Part shown: positions 1-11,800 of the stretch, one piece after another | Layout: each line of letters begins with the position of its first letter | How positions within the stretch are numbered: position 1 is the first letter of the stretch | NCBI GenBank assembly: GCA_029582165.1 | Contig: CM055891.1 | Coordinates: forward strand, 30,172,832 to 30,236,831 | Reading direction: 5' to 3' | DNA length: 64,000 bases | From: Portulaca oleracea | Taxonomy: Eukaryota; Streptophyta; Magnoliopsida; Caryophyllales; Portulacaceae | Notes under the pieces: model-generated | What the model saw: the letters and a program-made list of their open reading frames with translations, nothing else | Databases searched by the model: none | Told to the model about the DNA's origin: nothing | Position numbers and translations under genes: made by a program

Positions 1-337
1 TAGAGCGGTTGCGTTCGCCAAATTCGATCGAATTAGCCATATTATCCTTTTCATTGGATGTTGATGGAGGGGAAGGGAGAAAAGACTCGTCGCATGACAA
101 AATCGAACAACTTGATCATATACACACACCAAACATGTACAAAACTTGGCTAACCAGGCAAAAAGACATAGAACAAGGCCTGTTGGATTATCAAGATTAT
201 ACACAAAAACAACCAGCACCCTGTGATCTAACGGGAAAAAAAAGAGGAAAAACTAAAAGTGCAGAGAAAACCACATCTATAGACTAAACACACACTAGTC
301 CTACAGCTGGAAGTTACAAAACTTTCGGAAGCCGTCA

Positions 338-3300
338 TCACTTCCTCGGCTTTTTTGACTGTGGTTCCACCTGTGGATCCGCCTGTCAGAAAAATCAGCA
401 TAATTTGAAGATAAGTAAAGCATAAATGCAAAAACATGTATCACCCATTCGAGCGCCAACAAAAATTCGGGCCCGCGTTGAACTCATGTTGGTCAAATTG
501 GTCAACGTCAAAAAGTTCAACGAGAGATTGATGTCCACTGCACTTTTTTTGGGTCGGGCTATTGGGCCAGAGCTATATTCGGGTAACAGGAAAAAGAGGA
601 ATATTTTAGTCTGAATTTCCGTTCAAAACGACGAAAAAACTATGACCATAAAACCGGGTCGGAGACAATTTTGCCAGCCCTAAACATATTCCTCGCTCTC
701 TTCTCAAGAAATTGGCAAAAGGGGCGACAATAGAGATCAAAACAAAAATTAAGGAACTTACCACAACTGATAACTGCTCACGGATGTAAGCCATGGATCG
801 CAACATTGCACCTAATGTATCCCTGGATACTTGAAATTTAACCTCCGATTCTCCAGAAGAAGTTTCAGTGTCTTGGAGCTGAAATTATGACAAAAATGAC
901 CGCAACAAGGGAAATCACTCGGTCAGTGTCTAGTCGTAGCACAAATGATATACTTTAAACATGAATAAGATGGGGTACTGAAAACACAAGCACTCCACAC
1001 TATACATGCAAGCAAAAAGAAGGGAAAAGGGGAAAAAAAAAGGGGGGGGGGGGGATGTTTGTGAAATTTGGGATCCTCCACTTTTACTCATAAGTCCAAT
1101 TTACCAAAATTTAACCGAGTTTACCCAAACCTTATATTTACCAGATTTAATTTGTAAGGCCGCTTAAAGCTGTTCTAGACTATGTATCAACTGTTGATGA
1201 AAAGTATACTCTTAAAAAAAAAGAGAGCAAGTAAAAGACTTGCCTTCAAGTTGATAACAGCAACCCTATTGACAGGAGCCGACAGCTGCTCGCTAATGTA
1301 GGCCATGGATCTAAGCATAGGTTCCAAAGTAACCCTTGTCAGCTGAAACTTAACTTCGGACTCGACTGTTGGGCTTTTGCTGTAATCTTGCAACTGCAAA
1401 TGCAACATAGAAAGGGTAAACAAAGGATGGCTAATCTTAGAAGCACGAACCGAATCAAAGTGGAAATTGAACACAAATGTCGAAAGAAGTAAAAAGAAAT
1501 CAGCTTTCAAGAGACCAAAACACGTCTAGCAATCGAGCATTTTGCAGGAGAAGTGAACAGAGGACACCGATATGCGGCACATTTAGAGTCAACTTAAGAT
1601 GCATTAGGTTTCAACTTAAGAAATATACAAACCTTTAGGTTAATTACAGCGACTCTATTTGTCGGAGTTGAACTTTTATTCTCCATGACCCACGTCATTG
1701 ACTTTAGGCAAGGAAGGATAGCCTAAACATACACAATAGGTAACACAATCAGTTAGCGAACACCAACTATTACGCGTAAGAACGAGGGAATCAATAAAAA
1801 CAAATGTCAAATCATTCTCTTACATACCGAGTTATCAGAGGGCCCATCGTCCCGTTGGAGTGAAATAGGAGCCATGCGTAGAAGATTAAAATCACCCACG
1901 GGCCGGGGATGAGCAGCAGCAGAGTCATTAAGGTTGAAGCGCCGGGTAACTTCATCTGGCTGGGGCCACAACAAAGGAGCATCAATGGTCGAGATCACCT
2001 TAGTGGGCCCCTGAGGGGCCCGAGGCGCAACCTTAGTGACCCCTTTCTTAACAACGGCAATCTTCTTCCTCCCTTCTCTCAAAGCATTCAGTGCCACGTC
2101 GTAGGTTTCTGACGAAACTGCCCCTTCCTCGGCAAACCTAACGCCTTCTTGGCAAAGAAAATTATACCTCGAAGCTGTTGATTCGCGCGCGTGGTCTGCA
2201 AGATGATCGTCTGATGCGGCCGTACTCTTGGCGTTCCGTGTCCAGCGCTTCAGTATGTAATGTGAGGGTAAAGTGAGCACGTTGGTGACCGTAAAAACCG
2301 TCAAAATGTGTCTGCAAAGAATGCCGGAGTACTCAAACATGAAGCAGCTGCAGCTCGCCCTCATATCGGTCATATTTACAGTCACCGTGTACGCCCTGTG
2401 ATCATCCTCGAATTTGGCAACCCTATACGTACTAGAAGAAGCCCCATCACCATCGATCCTATTTGCTGTATAAACAAAAGTCTCCACTAATTCCTCCTGA
2501 AACTTGGCGAATATTTTTCTTGTGTAGAGATTCGCAGCCTGCTTCTCCATAGGTGATGGGGTCCTTAGAACCGGTCTGTTGGAGACTGTGTCGAAATCTG
2601 CCTCCATTTCCTTTTCGAACCAGTACTCCATTGCTCTCTCATACTGTCTAAAGAACACCGGCAGCGTAGTCTGCTGATTGATGAACCCGTCAAAAAAAGA
2701 CGGATCGACTCCTTGGTTGGGAGACACTGCGGCGAAGAACGAATCGCGAAAGTACACCGGGGCCCACCGCCTTCGGTCATTATACAAGTATTGGAGCCAA
2801 TCGTTCCTCCTTAGATCATACTTGTCAATGATAGCAGCCCACGAAGATTCAAACTCCTCTATCGTTTCGGTCAAGTTAATACAATTGTAGAGCTCCACCT
2901 GAAAATTAGGGTATGCGCGACAAACGTGGGCCAGCCTTTCCTGGCCTTCTCTTAGGACATGCCACTTACTAATGCAATGCCGGGTTTTTGGCAAAACCTG
3001 AGCGACCGCAGCCTGTATGGCTCTGTCCTGAGCGGTTACGATAGAAACCGGGGGATGGTCGCCCATGGCGGTGAGAAAAGTCTTCAGCAACCACACAAAG
3101 GAAGCCTCGGAATCATCTAGCAGCAACGAGCAGCCGAACAGTATAGTTTGACCGTGATGGTTGACTCCGGTGAAGGGAGCAAACAGTACTTTATACTGAT
3201 TTACCCTGTACGAGGTGTCCAGGGTGACCACATCGCCGAAATGACCATAAGCGGTCCTTGACCTCGTGTCGGACCAAAATGCATTGGCCATCCGGTTTTC

Positions 3301-3966
3301 TTCATCGAGCTGTATGGCATAGAAGAAACCCGGGTTTTCCGCTTGCATTTTCTTGAAGTAGTCCAGCAAGTTTTGCGCGTCTTTGCCTAATGTCCTCCTT
3401 TGCACAGCGGGCGTTCTAACAGCGTTTGCTTCAGCAGAAATATGACTCCCATGATTTCCATCCGTAGACACATACATAACGCCGCTAGGCACCACAACTG
3501 CTGCTCGGTAACTTTGGGGAGCGTTCTTTATGGCAGCAGCAAAATGCCTATGTGGGTGCACATTGTTACAATCTTTACTCGGGTTTTCTAGGGCGTGGTT
3601 GTGTTCCTTCACAAACTTAGTCACGACCCATTTGGTGCCCTTCAACTCGATCCTAAGCATGGCTTCGCAAATGTCCGAAGGTCTCCTTTTAGACCCCTCT
3701 TTTGAGCACACAAACTGCCTAGAAGATGCTGAGGCAGCGCTATCGGGTCTAAAGCGACCGGTTTCAGAGGTTTTGGTGCCGAAACCCAGACGTCTAGCAT
3801 ACTCATCATAGAAAGTTTTAGCGGCATCTTCAGACTCAAACTCCAGACCGATTTGTGGTTCCAGGATTCCATTCTCATGGTGACCCACAGAAAGATCAGC
3901 TCGGGTCACCTCTGCACCTTCACTCGCTTCAGTGTCTCCATTATCAGTTGAGGCCCGAATCCTCAT
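338..3966 (-). CDS. FRS3: FAR1-RELATED SEQUENCE 3-like transcription factor (5 coding exons, 846 aa)
   Basis: Coding exons on the minus strand are 3966-1828, 1722-1633, 1393-1244, 878-762 and 382-338; all introns are phase 0 and the stop is TGA at 340-338. FRS proteins derive from Mutator transposases and act as nuclear DNA-binding regulators in FHY3/FAR1-type signalling. Seen here: a FAR1 N-terminal zinc domain at about residues 40-125 (FYDEY, FVC, the HNH pair), a MULE transposase core at about 245-335 (DTSYR, AQDRA), and a SWIM finger near 540-560 (CSC..., ILCRH). The C-terminus carries repeated modules of the type LRSMAYI-EQLS, each followed by NRVAVINLK at exon ends, and finishes in a basic KKPRK tail. 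Intron 3 (1243-879) has a GC donor (AAG/GCAAGT). Length and C-terminus match my memory of Arabidopsis FRS3, so orthology is likely but not proven. Confidence 0.9.
452..683. repeat. Diverged Mutator-type MITE copy in the last intron of the FRS3-like gene
   Basis: The left end (GCGCCAACAAAAATTCGGG) and the right end (ACAATTTTGCCAGCCCT) are inverted relatives of the ends of the better-preserved copies at 34901-35155 and 60313-60602. I could not see a target-site duplication. It lies wholly within intron 761-383. Confidence 0.5.
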
Positions 3967-5720
3967 ATTACCTTCTTCATCAATGACTTCAATTGATCTT
4001 GCAGCTCAAAAGCTGAGAACCTGCTGAAAGCACCAAATACGCACAGATTGCTATCTCTACAATGCACTCACGCTAAATCCATCCAACAAAGAAGCCCAAC
4101 AAGTGTTTTACAAACAAGCTCACGAGTACAACGGGAGAATAGAAGAAAAATCTGACAAAGCACGTACAAGGAAGAGAAGAGGTTACAACTTCGAATCGGG
4201 GTAGGATTTGGTGACATCAAATTGACATAAACTCAAATACATAACATTGTCGAAACCAATCTCTCTAGGCAAGACTGCTACATCTGACGCCCTCCATACC
4301 TCACCATGTGGTGGGATTTCGGAGTTTTGGTTTTGGAAATACTTTCCATTCTCCAAGATATGAGAACATATATTCCCCCCCCCCCCCCTACAACAAAAAA
4401 AAACGAAAAAAGAAAAAGCTAGGCTAGGACTTTGCTTAAGAGATTGTATTGTCGCTTCAATTACTATCGTACTCCTAGGAGCATGTTCTCACATGGTCCC
4501 AAGGTACCACATAAATACACACGGGCTTATAGAAACAAATATACATGAGGATAAAAGCTCACAGATAGGCCAATGAACTGTTCCAATTCAGTTTAAATAA
4601 AATAGAAAGTTTTCGTCGGGCTTTCATTCTATCAGAGATTCCTCTTTGACATACACTCTTAAGAGCACAATATGCTCTCCTCTGCAGCAGCATGCATCAT
4701 TAGTTTTAGGGGCAGAAGCAAACAACACAGTTTTACAGACTTCCATTGATAAAGGAGGTGATTCTCATTCTCCATATCACAGTTTTAACATTCTTTCATT
4801 GATAAAGAAGCAATTTTCCATACTCATTTTCACCCATCAAAATGTTTTTGCTAATAAAACAGTAACCCAGTACCAGATGAGATTAACTAAATCTATTCAC
4901 AATCATGGTTATTAAAATCTCGATCTTGATCTACGATCCTACGGTTTTATGACCCAAAATCCTCGATGCGATTCTATACGTGGGTTAATTCCGATCCTAA
5001 ATACCCCATAAATCCGAGTTAGGATCCCGATTCTAACCACCTTGTTCACAATCCACACAGCTATGTTGCTCCTGTATTCTAGGTTTCCAAAAGTTGCTGA
5101 CCCAAAAAAAAAAAAAAGTAAAATCTATAGCAGGAGGAAGACCAAAAAGGAAGAAAATTACAATAACATCAATGCCAAATGGAAGAAATGAACCAATGCC
5201 ATATCAAATTCCCACCTTTCACTCTTCCATACCAAATTTGTTAAAACCACCCAATTCCCCCAAAAGAAAAAGCCCAAAAAAGATGTAACATATTGGGTCC
5301 CACATAATCCAAGAGCAAAGCTTCAAACTTTTCTAGCACACAAAAAAGTTCCCAGAAAAAAAAAAAGGGCTGGAGCTCAAAAAAGAAGATAAATTCACCC
5401 ATAATACAAGCAACAATGATCCATTCTTCCCCAAAATTGCAATTTCTAACAGATGAACTAACAAATTAAAAGCTAAAACAATTCACACAAACAAAAATGA
5501 GAGTAATTGAAGGTGGGTACCTCACAATCAGTCACAGAGAGATGGATTTTACTCTGATTTTGATTGTATTTCTTCGAATTGAAGGATTCAGCCCTAAATT
5601 AGAAAGTGATGGTGTTGAAGGAAGAAGAGCATGTCGGAAATTAGGGTTTGCAGGCGATTGTTCGCCGGTACGAATTGCGGAGTAGGAGAGAGAAAGGGAG
5701 GAAGTGGGTGACGATGCATA
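3967..5720 (-). other. 5' leader of the FRS3-like gene with a probable 1.5 kb UTR intron
   Basis: Upstream of the ATG on the minus strand a good acceptor (GTGCTTTCAG, ending at 4024) and a donor (GAG/GTACCC, at 5520) suggest a leader intron of about 4024-5520 and a first non-coding exon from 5521 to roughly 5720. The acceptor reads TTTCAGCAG, a NAGNAG site. No convincing ORF lies in the stretch. It holds a poly-C tract near 4376-4388 and A-rich tracts. The intron is inferred from splice consensus only. Confidence 0.45.
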
Positions 5721-6048
5721 GGATTACAAATGGAGAAAGAGATGGCGAAATGAGAGCCGTTGATTTAGATCAGACGGTGGATAGAGAGTGAAGCTCGGTC
5801 ATCTTCATTTATGATTATGATTGATCTAGTCAGATGAATACATGGGCCCGTCGGAGAATTATTTTTCTGATAGAAATATTATTTTTTTTAAAGAAAAAAA
5901 AGTAACCCTTATCATCTCACAAAATAGAGGACAAAGACCTGAAAGACTGGAACTCCAACAAGTTGCTGGCTGGAGAGAAATATCAAAGTTAGCCAACCAA
6001 TCAACGAATCTATTATCGCCCCTATACACATGAGAGATTTAGATACAA
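5721..6048. other. Intergenic stretch, nothing recognised
   Basis: Probable promoter of the minus-strand FRS3-like gene at its left edge (no clear TATA box seen), followed by A/T-rich spacer. No ORF with family resemblance. Confidence 0.4.
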
Positions 6049-6330
6049 TTATAAAAGGGAAACATCAGACGGCATCAATCTCCAACGATGCCTGGAATTT
6101 ACCACGTAATTCCTTAATAATACACAGATTGTCTCCTTCAATATATAACAAGAAACCCCATGTTGAATCGCATAGAAAATACCATTACATAACAGCGTGA
6201 CTCCAGCCAATAAAATTGAAGAAAAAGCCGACGGGAAAGAAGAAGCTACCAACAGTTGCCCCATAAAATCACGAATAATGAATCCCTCCACTACCACCTA
6301 AAGATTTGGAAATGTCAAAATTAAACTTGA
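6049..6330 (-). pseudogene. RNase H-like fragment of a LINE-type retroelement
   Basis: The minus-strand translation resembles the plant RNase H-like (RVT_3) domain found at the C-terminus of LINEs: a lysine/asparagine/aspartate start (FKFNFD), then IIRDFMGQLLVASS, then an Ile-Gln-His-Gly helix region and a KET segment where IETD would be expected. The first piece is in another frame, so the copy is broken. The family assignment is from motif pattern only. Confidence 0.45.
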
Positions 6331-7319
6331 ACGAACACTGTGGAGGTGAAAATAAAGTATTTATTGAAATATACGGTGCAATACATACATTTTTCTATTT
6401 CAATTTTTAAGTATAAAATTTACCGTTGGAATATTTACAATTCCATAAAAACATATATATATGTGGTATCAATTTAATTTTCTATTCAATTTATAAGTGG
6501 ACTACTAATTGCTTGTGCTTTTGACTTATCAGAAATCTTTTCTTTTTCATATTAGAAATTGAGAAAGGAAGAGAAAGTGAGAATTAATAGAAAAATGATA
6601 CGTAACAAGGAGAGAAAAGGAAGTTGCTCATGATTTGAATTGATCTTCAATCTACTAGATCAATCAAACTAATCAGGTCAAACTGTCACTGTTGCACTTT
6701 TTTTTTTTATTTGTTAATCTCTCATATCGTCGGTTAAAAATTAAACACTAATACATGTGGTTTTATTTGTTAATATCTCATGTCGTCGGTTAAAAATTAC
6801 TACTCAATCTATAAAATTCTTTAATGATTACTTTCCATAATTACACTATTTGCATTGAATAAAGCGATTTCTCCTTAATAGTTTCATTCAAAACACTGTT
6901 ACAAAAACAAGTATAATTAAGTTTAATTGTTTGTAAAAAAGTTTTTTTTATCTTAATTTATGTAAGTAGTATAGATCCAAGAAATGTAATTGCTAGAAGT
7001 AATCAACTTCAAAGTGAAAAAGAAATTAGTTATTTCATCCCCAACTATAAAAAGTATTAGAACATATTGATTGTTCAAGTAGAGTCCATCTATTCCCTTA
7101 TCAATAGAGTGGATTAGTAGAATAGAGTTCCTAGTACATTTCAGTTGCCTACATTCCAAAAGAATATGACCACATTTTTTTTTGTTTTTTGTTGTTATTG
7201 AGTCAGTTATCATTGAATTTTTTTTAATGTATCATTATCTAACACCCTCTAAAATATAGTATATATTCAAAGAAAAAAAGTAGAGTGCGTTGTTATCAAA
7301 CACTCCTAACTACACTGTA
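6331..7319. other. AT-rich intergenic spacer
   Basis: No gene. It holds a short direct repeat of about 55 bp (6714-6740 and 6770-6797, both containing CTCAT-TCGTCGGTTAAAAATTA), suggesting a small tandem duplication. Otherwise AT-rich with no recognisable domain. Confidence 0.4.
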
Positions 7320-8048
7320 TTACTTCCTCTTTCCATAATAAATTGTCCAAGTTCAACTAATTATGTCAAAATTATATGTCGAGTTAGGCATCGTTCTTTT
7401 GTACGTTGCGTTGCGTTTACGTTTCGATAAGTTGCGTTTGGGTTGCGTTAGATTGTGTTGGGTTGCGGTAGGAAATAATAAAAAGGTGAGTAGAGGTGAA
7501 TAGTAAATTGTGATAAGTTGCGTTATCTTACGTTTGCCATGCGTTAGATTTTATTGATTTTGCGTTGCGTTTGGGTGCGTTAACGCACAAAAGAACGATG
7601 CCTTATTGTACAAGACTATCAATAATAGCTTTGCGATGAAAAATATTTTTACCTGATACAATATTGTCAATCTCGCTAAGATAAAACGAGAAAATTAGCG
7701 ATCAAAGTATTGTATCGAAGATCGTGAAAAAGTAAATTGGATAAGTTACTCCATTTGTTTCACAATAATTGTCATGTATTTGACTGTCACGGTCTCCAAT
7801 GTCACTCTTTGACACAATTTTCCAAGGACGACTAATAAAACCAAATAGAGGAAGTATTCAACTAACAATTACAATATTATACTTATATAATAGAATTTTT
7901 CATTGTGAATATAATGATAGTAACCTGTTGTAACAAGATATCGTATACATTGAAAAACTTATGATCAAAAAATTTAATATTTGACTACATAATTTCCAAA
8001 TACGATAATTAATATAAAAAGAGGGACTAATTGGAACAGAGGGAGTAA
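7320..8048. repeat. Stowaway-like MITE relic(s) with a nested Harbinger MITE
   Basis: The left boundary TACTTCCTCTTTCC and right boundary CAGAGGGAGTAA are the inverted termini typical of Tc1/mariner Stowaway elements. An internal terminus at 7743 (TTACTCCATTTGTTTC) and one at 7846 (AGAGGAAGTA) indicate a second copy. The 216-bp element at 7387-7602 lies inside. Confidence 0.5.
7387..7602. mobile_element. PIF/Harbinger (Tourist-like) MITE, TSD TTA
   Basis: Perfect 16-bp terminal inverted repeats, GGCATCGTTCTTTTGT at the left and its complement at the right, flanked by TTA at 7384-7386 and 7603-7605. The interior is a low-complexity series of TTGCGTT units. The trinucleotide TWA duplication is the PIF/Harbinger signature. 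No coding capacity. Confidence 0.8.
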
Positions 8049-8455
8049 CATTTTTTTGGCAAATTTCCAAAACCTAAACCTGAAACTTCTAACGAAAATG
8101 ATAAATGTCTTGGGCAAGACACATATCAACTATCAAGTGTCTTGTAATAGTATAAACCTTATATATTTATAGATTAAATTGAAAAAAATTACATGATTGA
8201 CTTCTATAACTGTAATTAATACATATATATATATATAAATAGTATAAAATCGCACTTTTATCTATATTTTTTAAAATTTACAAAAAGACGTCTAAAATAT
8301 GTTCAACAGAAGAGGTTCATTGTTAGGGTGTCAATTATAATTATTGGCGTAACCAACACATTCAAAACTATTTGTAATTGATAATTAATAGTATTTGTAA
8401 AAAAATTATAGTTAAAAATGATAATAAGTATTTTTCATAAGAAGCAAGACATTTA

Positions 8456-8667
8456 GGGTCTGTCAAATTCATGGGTAAGTCCATATTACCAAAATTTATC
8501 AATTTTTGCCTAAATTTACCAAAATTTATCAAAGTTAAAAAAAAATAAAATAATTTTGATATATTTACATAAATTTGCCAAAAATTACAAAAAGTTATCA
8601 AAATTTAACTTTTATCTAACTATTTTTTATTCATAAATTTGACTTTTTATTCATAAATTTGACAGGC
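8456..8667. mobile_element. Harbinger-like MITE just upstream of the homoserine dehydrogenase-like gene
   Basis: Termini GGGTCTGTCAAATTCATG and the complement of CATAAATTTGACAGGC are inverted repeats; flanks are TTA at 8453-8455 and 8668-8670. The interior is AT-rich with repeated ACCAAAATTTATCAA. It ends about 150 bp before the start codon of the next gene, so it probably forms part of that promoter or leader. Confidence 0.65.
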
Positions 8668-8772
8668 TTAGTGTCTTGCCCAAGATAGTATCATCACTCC
8701 CAAAAACCCAAACCCCTAAACCCAAAATAACCCCATTAGCAAACAGCAAGTGAAGCTGTGAAGAAAGTAGGA

Positions 8773-8776
<4 letters not shown>

Positions 8777-8814
<38 letters not shown>
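8777..8814 (+). repeat. (GA)n microsatellite in the 5'UTR
   Basis: An uninterrupted AG/GA dinucleotide run of about 38 bp directly abuts the ATG at 8815. Polypurine GA tracts in plant leaders can bind GAGA-type (BPC) factors; this is only a possibility here. Length polymorphism is likely. Confidence 0.9.
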
Positions 8815-8818
<4 letters not shown>

Positions 8819-11800
8819 AAAGCATTCCGGTGATACTCTTGGGCTGCGGTGGCGTAGGTCGTCAGCTTCTTCAACACATTCTCTCTTCCCGAACTATCCA
8901 TGCAAATCAGGTCCATATTTACTTTTCATTCCCTCAAACATTCATCACTATAATCACAATCACAATCACAATCACAATCACAATCTTCCCCCTTGAACAT
9001 TTCAATCTTAATGCAACTGGGTTCTCCAGATAATCATTCATCAAAACCAATCTTCAATTTGCAGGGTGTTAGAATCCGAGTAGTAGGAGTCGCAGACAGC
9101 AAATCACTCGTTTCCATGTCCGATGTTCTCACCAACGAGCTCGATGATCATTCTCTCCATCAAATTTGTAACCTCAAATCCAATGGTTCTTCACTTACCT
9201 CTTTCGCTTCTCTTGGTGAGACACAATTTCATCCTTGTTCTTCATTTTTGGGTGGTTAATTTTTGTGGGTGTCTCAGTAATTTCGAGTTTATGTTCACTT
9301 GATTGAAGGGTTTGATGTTGTTTTTGTTGGGTTTGGAATGATTGATTAGGAGTATCCCAATCACTGTCCAATGCTGAATCAACTGCTGCAAAAGTGTCTG
9401 AGATTACTGGGCATTTGGTGAGATCTTCAGGTTTGAATGATACTGTTCTCAGCATCAGCATAGTGTTGAATTTGTATTCATGGGATTTGTTACTTTGATT
9501 TTCAGAAATTGTTTAGATGTTAATTCTCACTCTAGTAGTGAGCATGGATTTCAAATTGGTTGAATTGTATGGGCTCATGCAATGATCTTGGTTTGATACG
9601 GTAACTTATCTTTTTGTAAGAAGTAAAAACTGACAAAACTGAACCGACTTCAATGATCCACCCGAAACGAACCAAACCCAAAATTAACTGATCTGAAATG
9701 GACCTGGACCCAAAATGATCCAAATTCATCTTTTGCTGAAGTTATTAGGTTACACAAGATAAGCTTACTAAAAATAAAGTGATAAAGTGACGTGAAATCA
9801 GCCTGGTTCAAAAGCCCAACTCGAACCATGAACCTTGTTTAGCTAACATGTCACAACCCAATTGTGAGGTCTTCTAATAGAGGGTGAAGAGGGGGACGTA
9901 AAATGATCTTCCCTCATCGGTATAATCTGTATTTTGGCCCAGGGTCTCAGTAATCTTTGTTATTACAGGGGTAGCTGTTGTAGATTGCTCTGCTAGCACT
10001 GACACAATAGGGATATTGAAGAAGGTGGTCGAATTGGGCGGCTGCATAGTGTTGGCAAATAAGAAGCCTCTCACATCTTCAATGGTAACAAATAACTACC
10101 TCTATTTTGTGTGGCTCTGAAAGTTTTTGGATGGTAATTTAGTAATGTGCCTCTCAGCAGGGACTATACTTCTTCGGTTGGCATTTCATTATTTCACTAT
10201 CAATGTTTGATCTATAAATCTTTGTTAGTGAGTAGTGATTATACTTCTGTTAGCATTTCATTAGTGTGGATGATGACCCAGCTTTTCTTTGGACTTTTTA
10301 TTGAACATATGTTGTTCTTCTTCCCCTTGAAGGGAGATACATCTTTTTGACACTTGTACTTAAATTGTCACCCCTTGAGCTCCTGTGAGTGACAATGTCT
10401 AATGAGAATCTCCTTCATTGCCCAGGAAGACTATGATAAATTGGTCTTGCACCCACGTCGTCTTCGACATGAATCTACTGTAAGTTTTCTTGCTTCTACC
10501 TTGGGTTCTCCTACACATGATGGATAGAATGAGTGTATTATATATCCAACTTTTCTTCTTTTAGTAACACAAATGACATTAATGGTTTTTGTATGCTTTA
10601 TGTCCTCTACTTCCCAACATGACACACATAAATGTGTATATGCTCTCATTCCCTATAGTTTTATGATATTCTCATTTATGTTTAGTTCTTAGCTGTATAT
10701 CTCAAAAGCCTTTTGAGGATTTCACCTTGGCCCTTGTTGGAAATAGCCTATTCATCAACCTGTTGAAAGTTGGCCTATTGGAAGAATTGACCAAGTCAAA
10801 GAGGCCAAAGGAGTGTTTGGTAAATAACCTATTCAATTGGTTGTTCGGGTCCAATAGGCTGATTTTCAATGGGCTGAAAGGAGCAGCCTATTAGAATTGG
10901 AAGTCACCTATTCTAAGAATGACTACTTTACCCAACCTTTACCCAAAATTACGTCAAATGTCATCAATAAAAATTGATACAAATAATGTTGAATTATTGA
11001 CAAAGGGCATAAATGACATTTTATCAAATACATTTATCAGAAACAACTAACTTTACCAAATACCTTTTTCCAAATAGCCAATTTAAACATCCAATCTAAT
11101 CAGCCAACTATAAACAACCAAAAGAAACAACCAACAACTGTTTGCCAAACATGACCCTTGTTTTTCTTCCTTGCGATACAATTTTGTTGGCTTATTAGGA
11201 AACCATATTGGTTGCTTATTATTCCTTGAGTATGTTGTAGACAATGCAAATTAGTTTTTTGAACCAAAGTTATCTGGGTTTGAGCCTTTGAGCTTTTAGT
11301 CCTTTTTGGTGGTATGCTTCCAATTTCCAAAGCTCTAGTGTAATATGGTGAGTCATTTCACCATTCCTCATTCTCATTTTATCTGTCACAGATTAAATAT
11401 CTTTCTTTGACTATCCTTCTTTGACTGATGGTTTCACTCATAATATTTTATCAAAGAACTATAAAATTGTAGTCTTTACGATAGTATTTTCATTACAAAT
11501 CTGATGATAGTACTTTCGCATGATAAATCATTGTATATGCTGAGAAATTGATGGTCAAAGTTTCAAAGTTTGACCAACACGTAAAATGGGAAGGAAGGAG
11601 TACTTTGCTTATTGGTTGCGGTTTCCTTGTAGGTTGGCGCAGGTCTTCCAGTGATTGTGTCTATTAACCGCTTGCTTTCCTCTGGGGACACCATTCATCA
11701 TATTGTTGGCAGCTTGAGCGGTAGGTATTGAATTGTCTGATGGGTTTTTTCTTCACTTCTTGCTTAACTTTTACTTAATCTAATTTAGGCTTGAATAATG

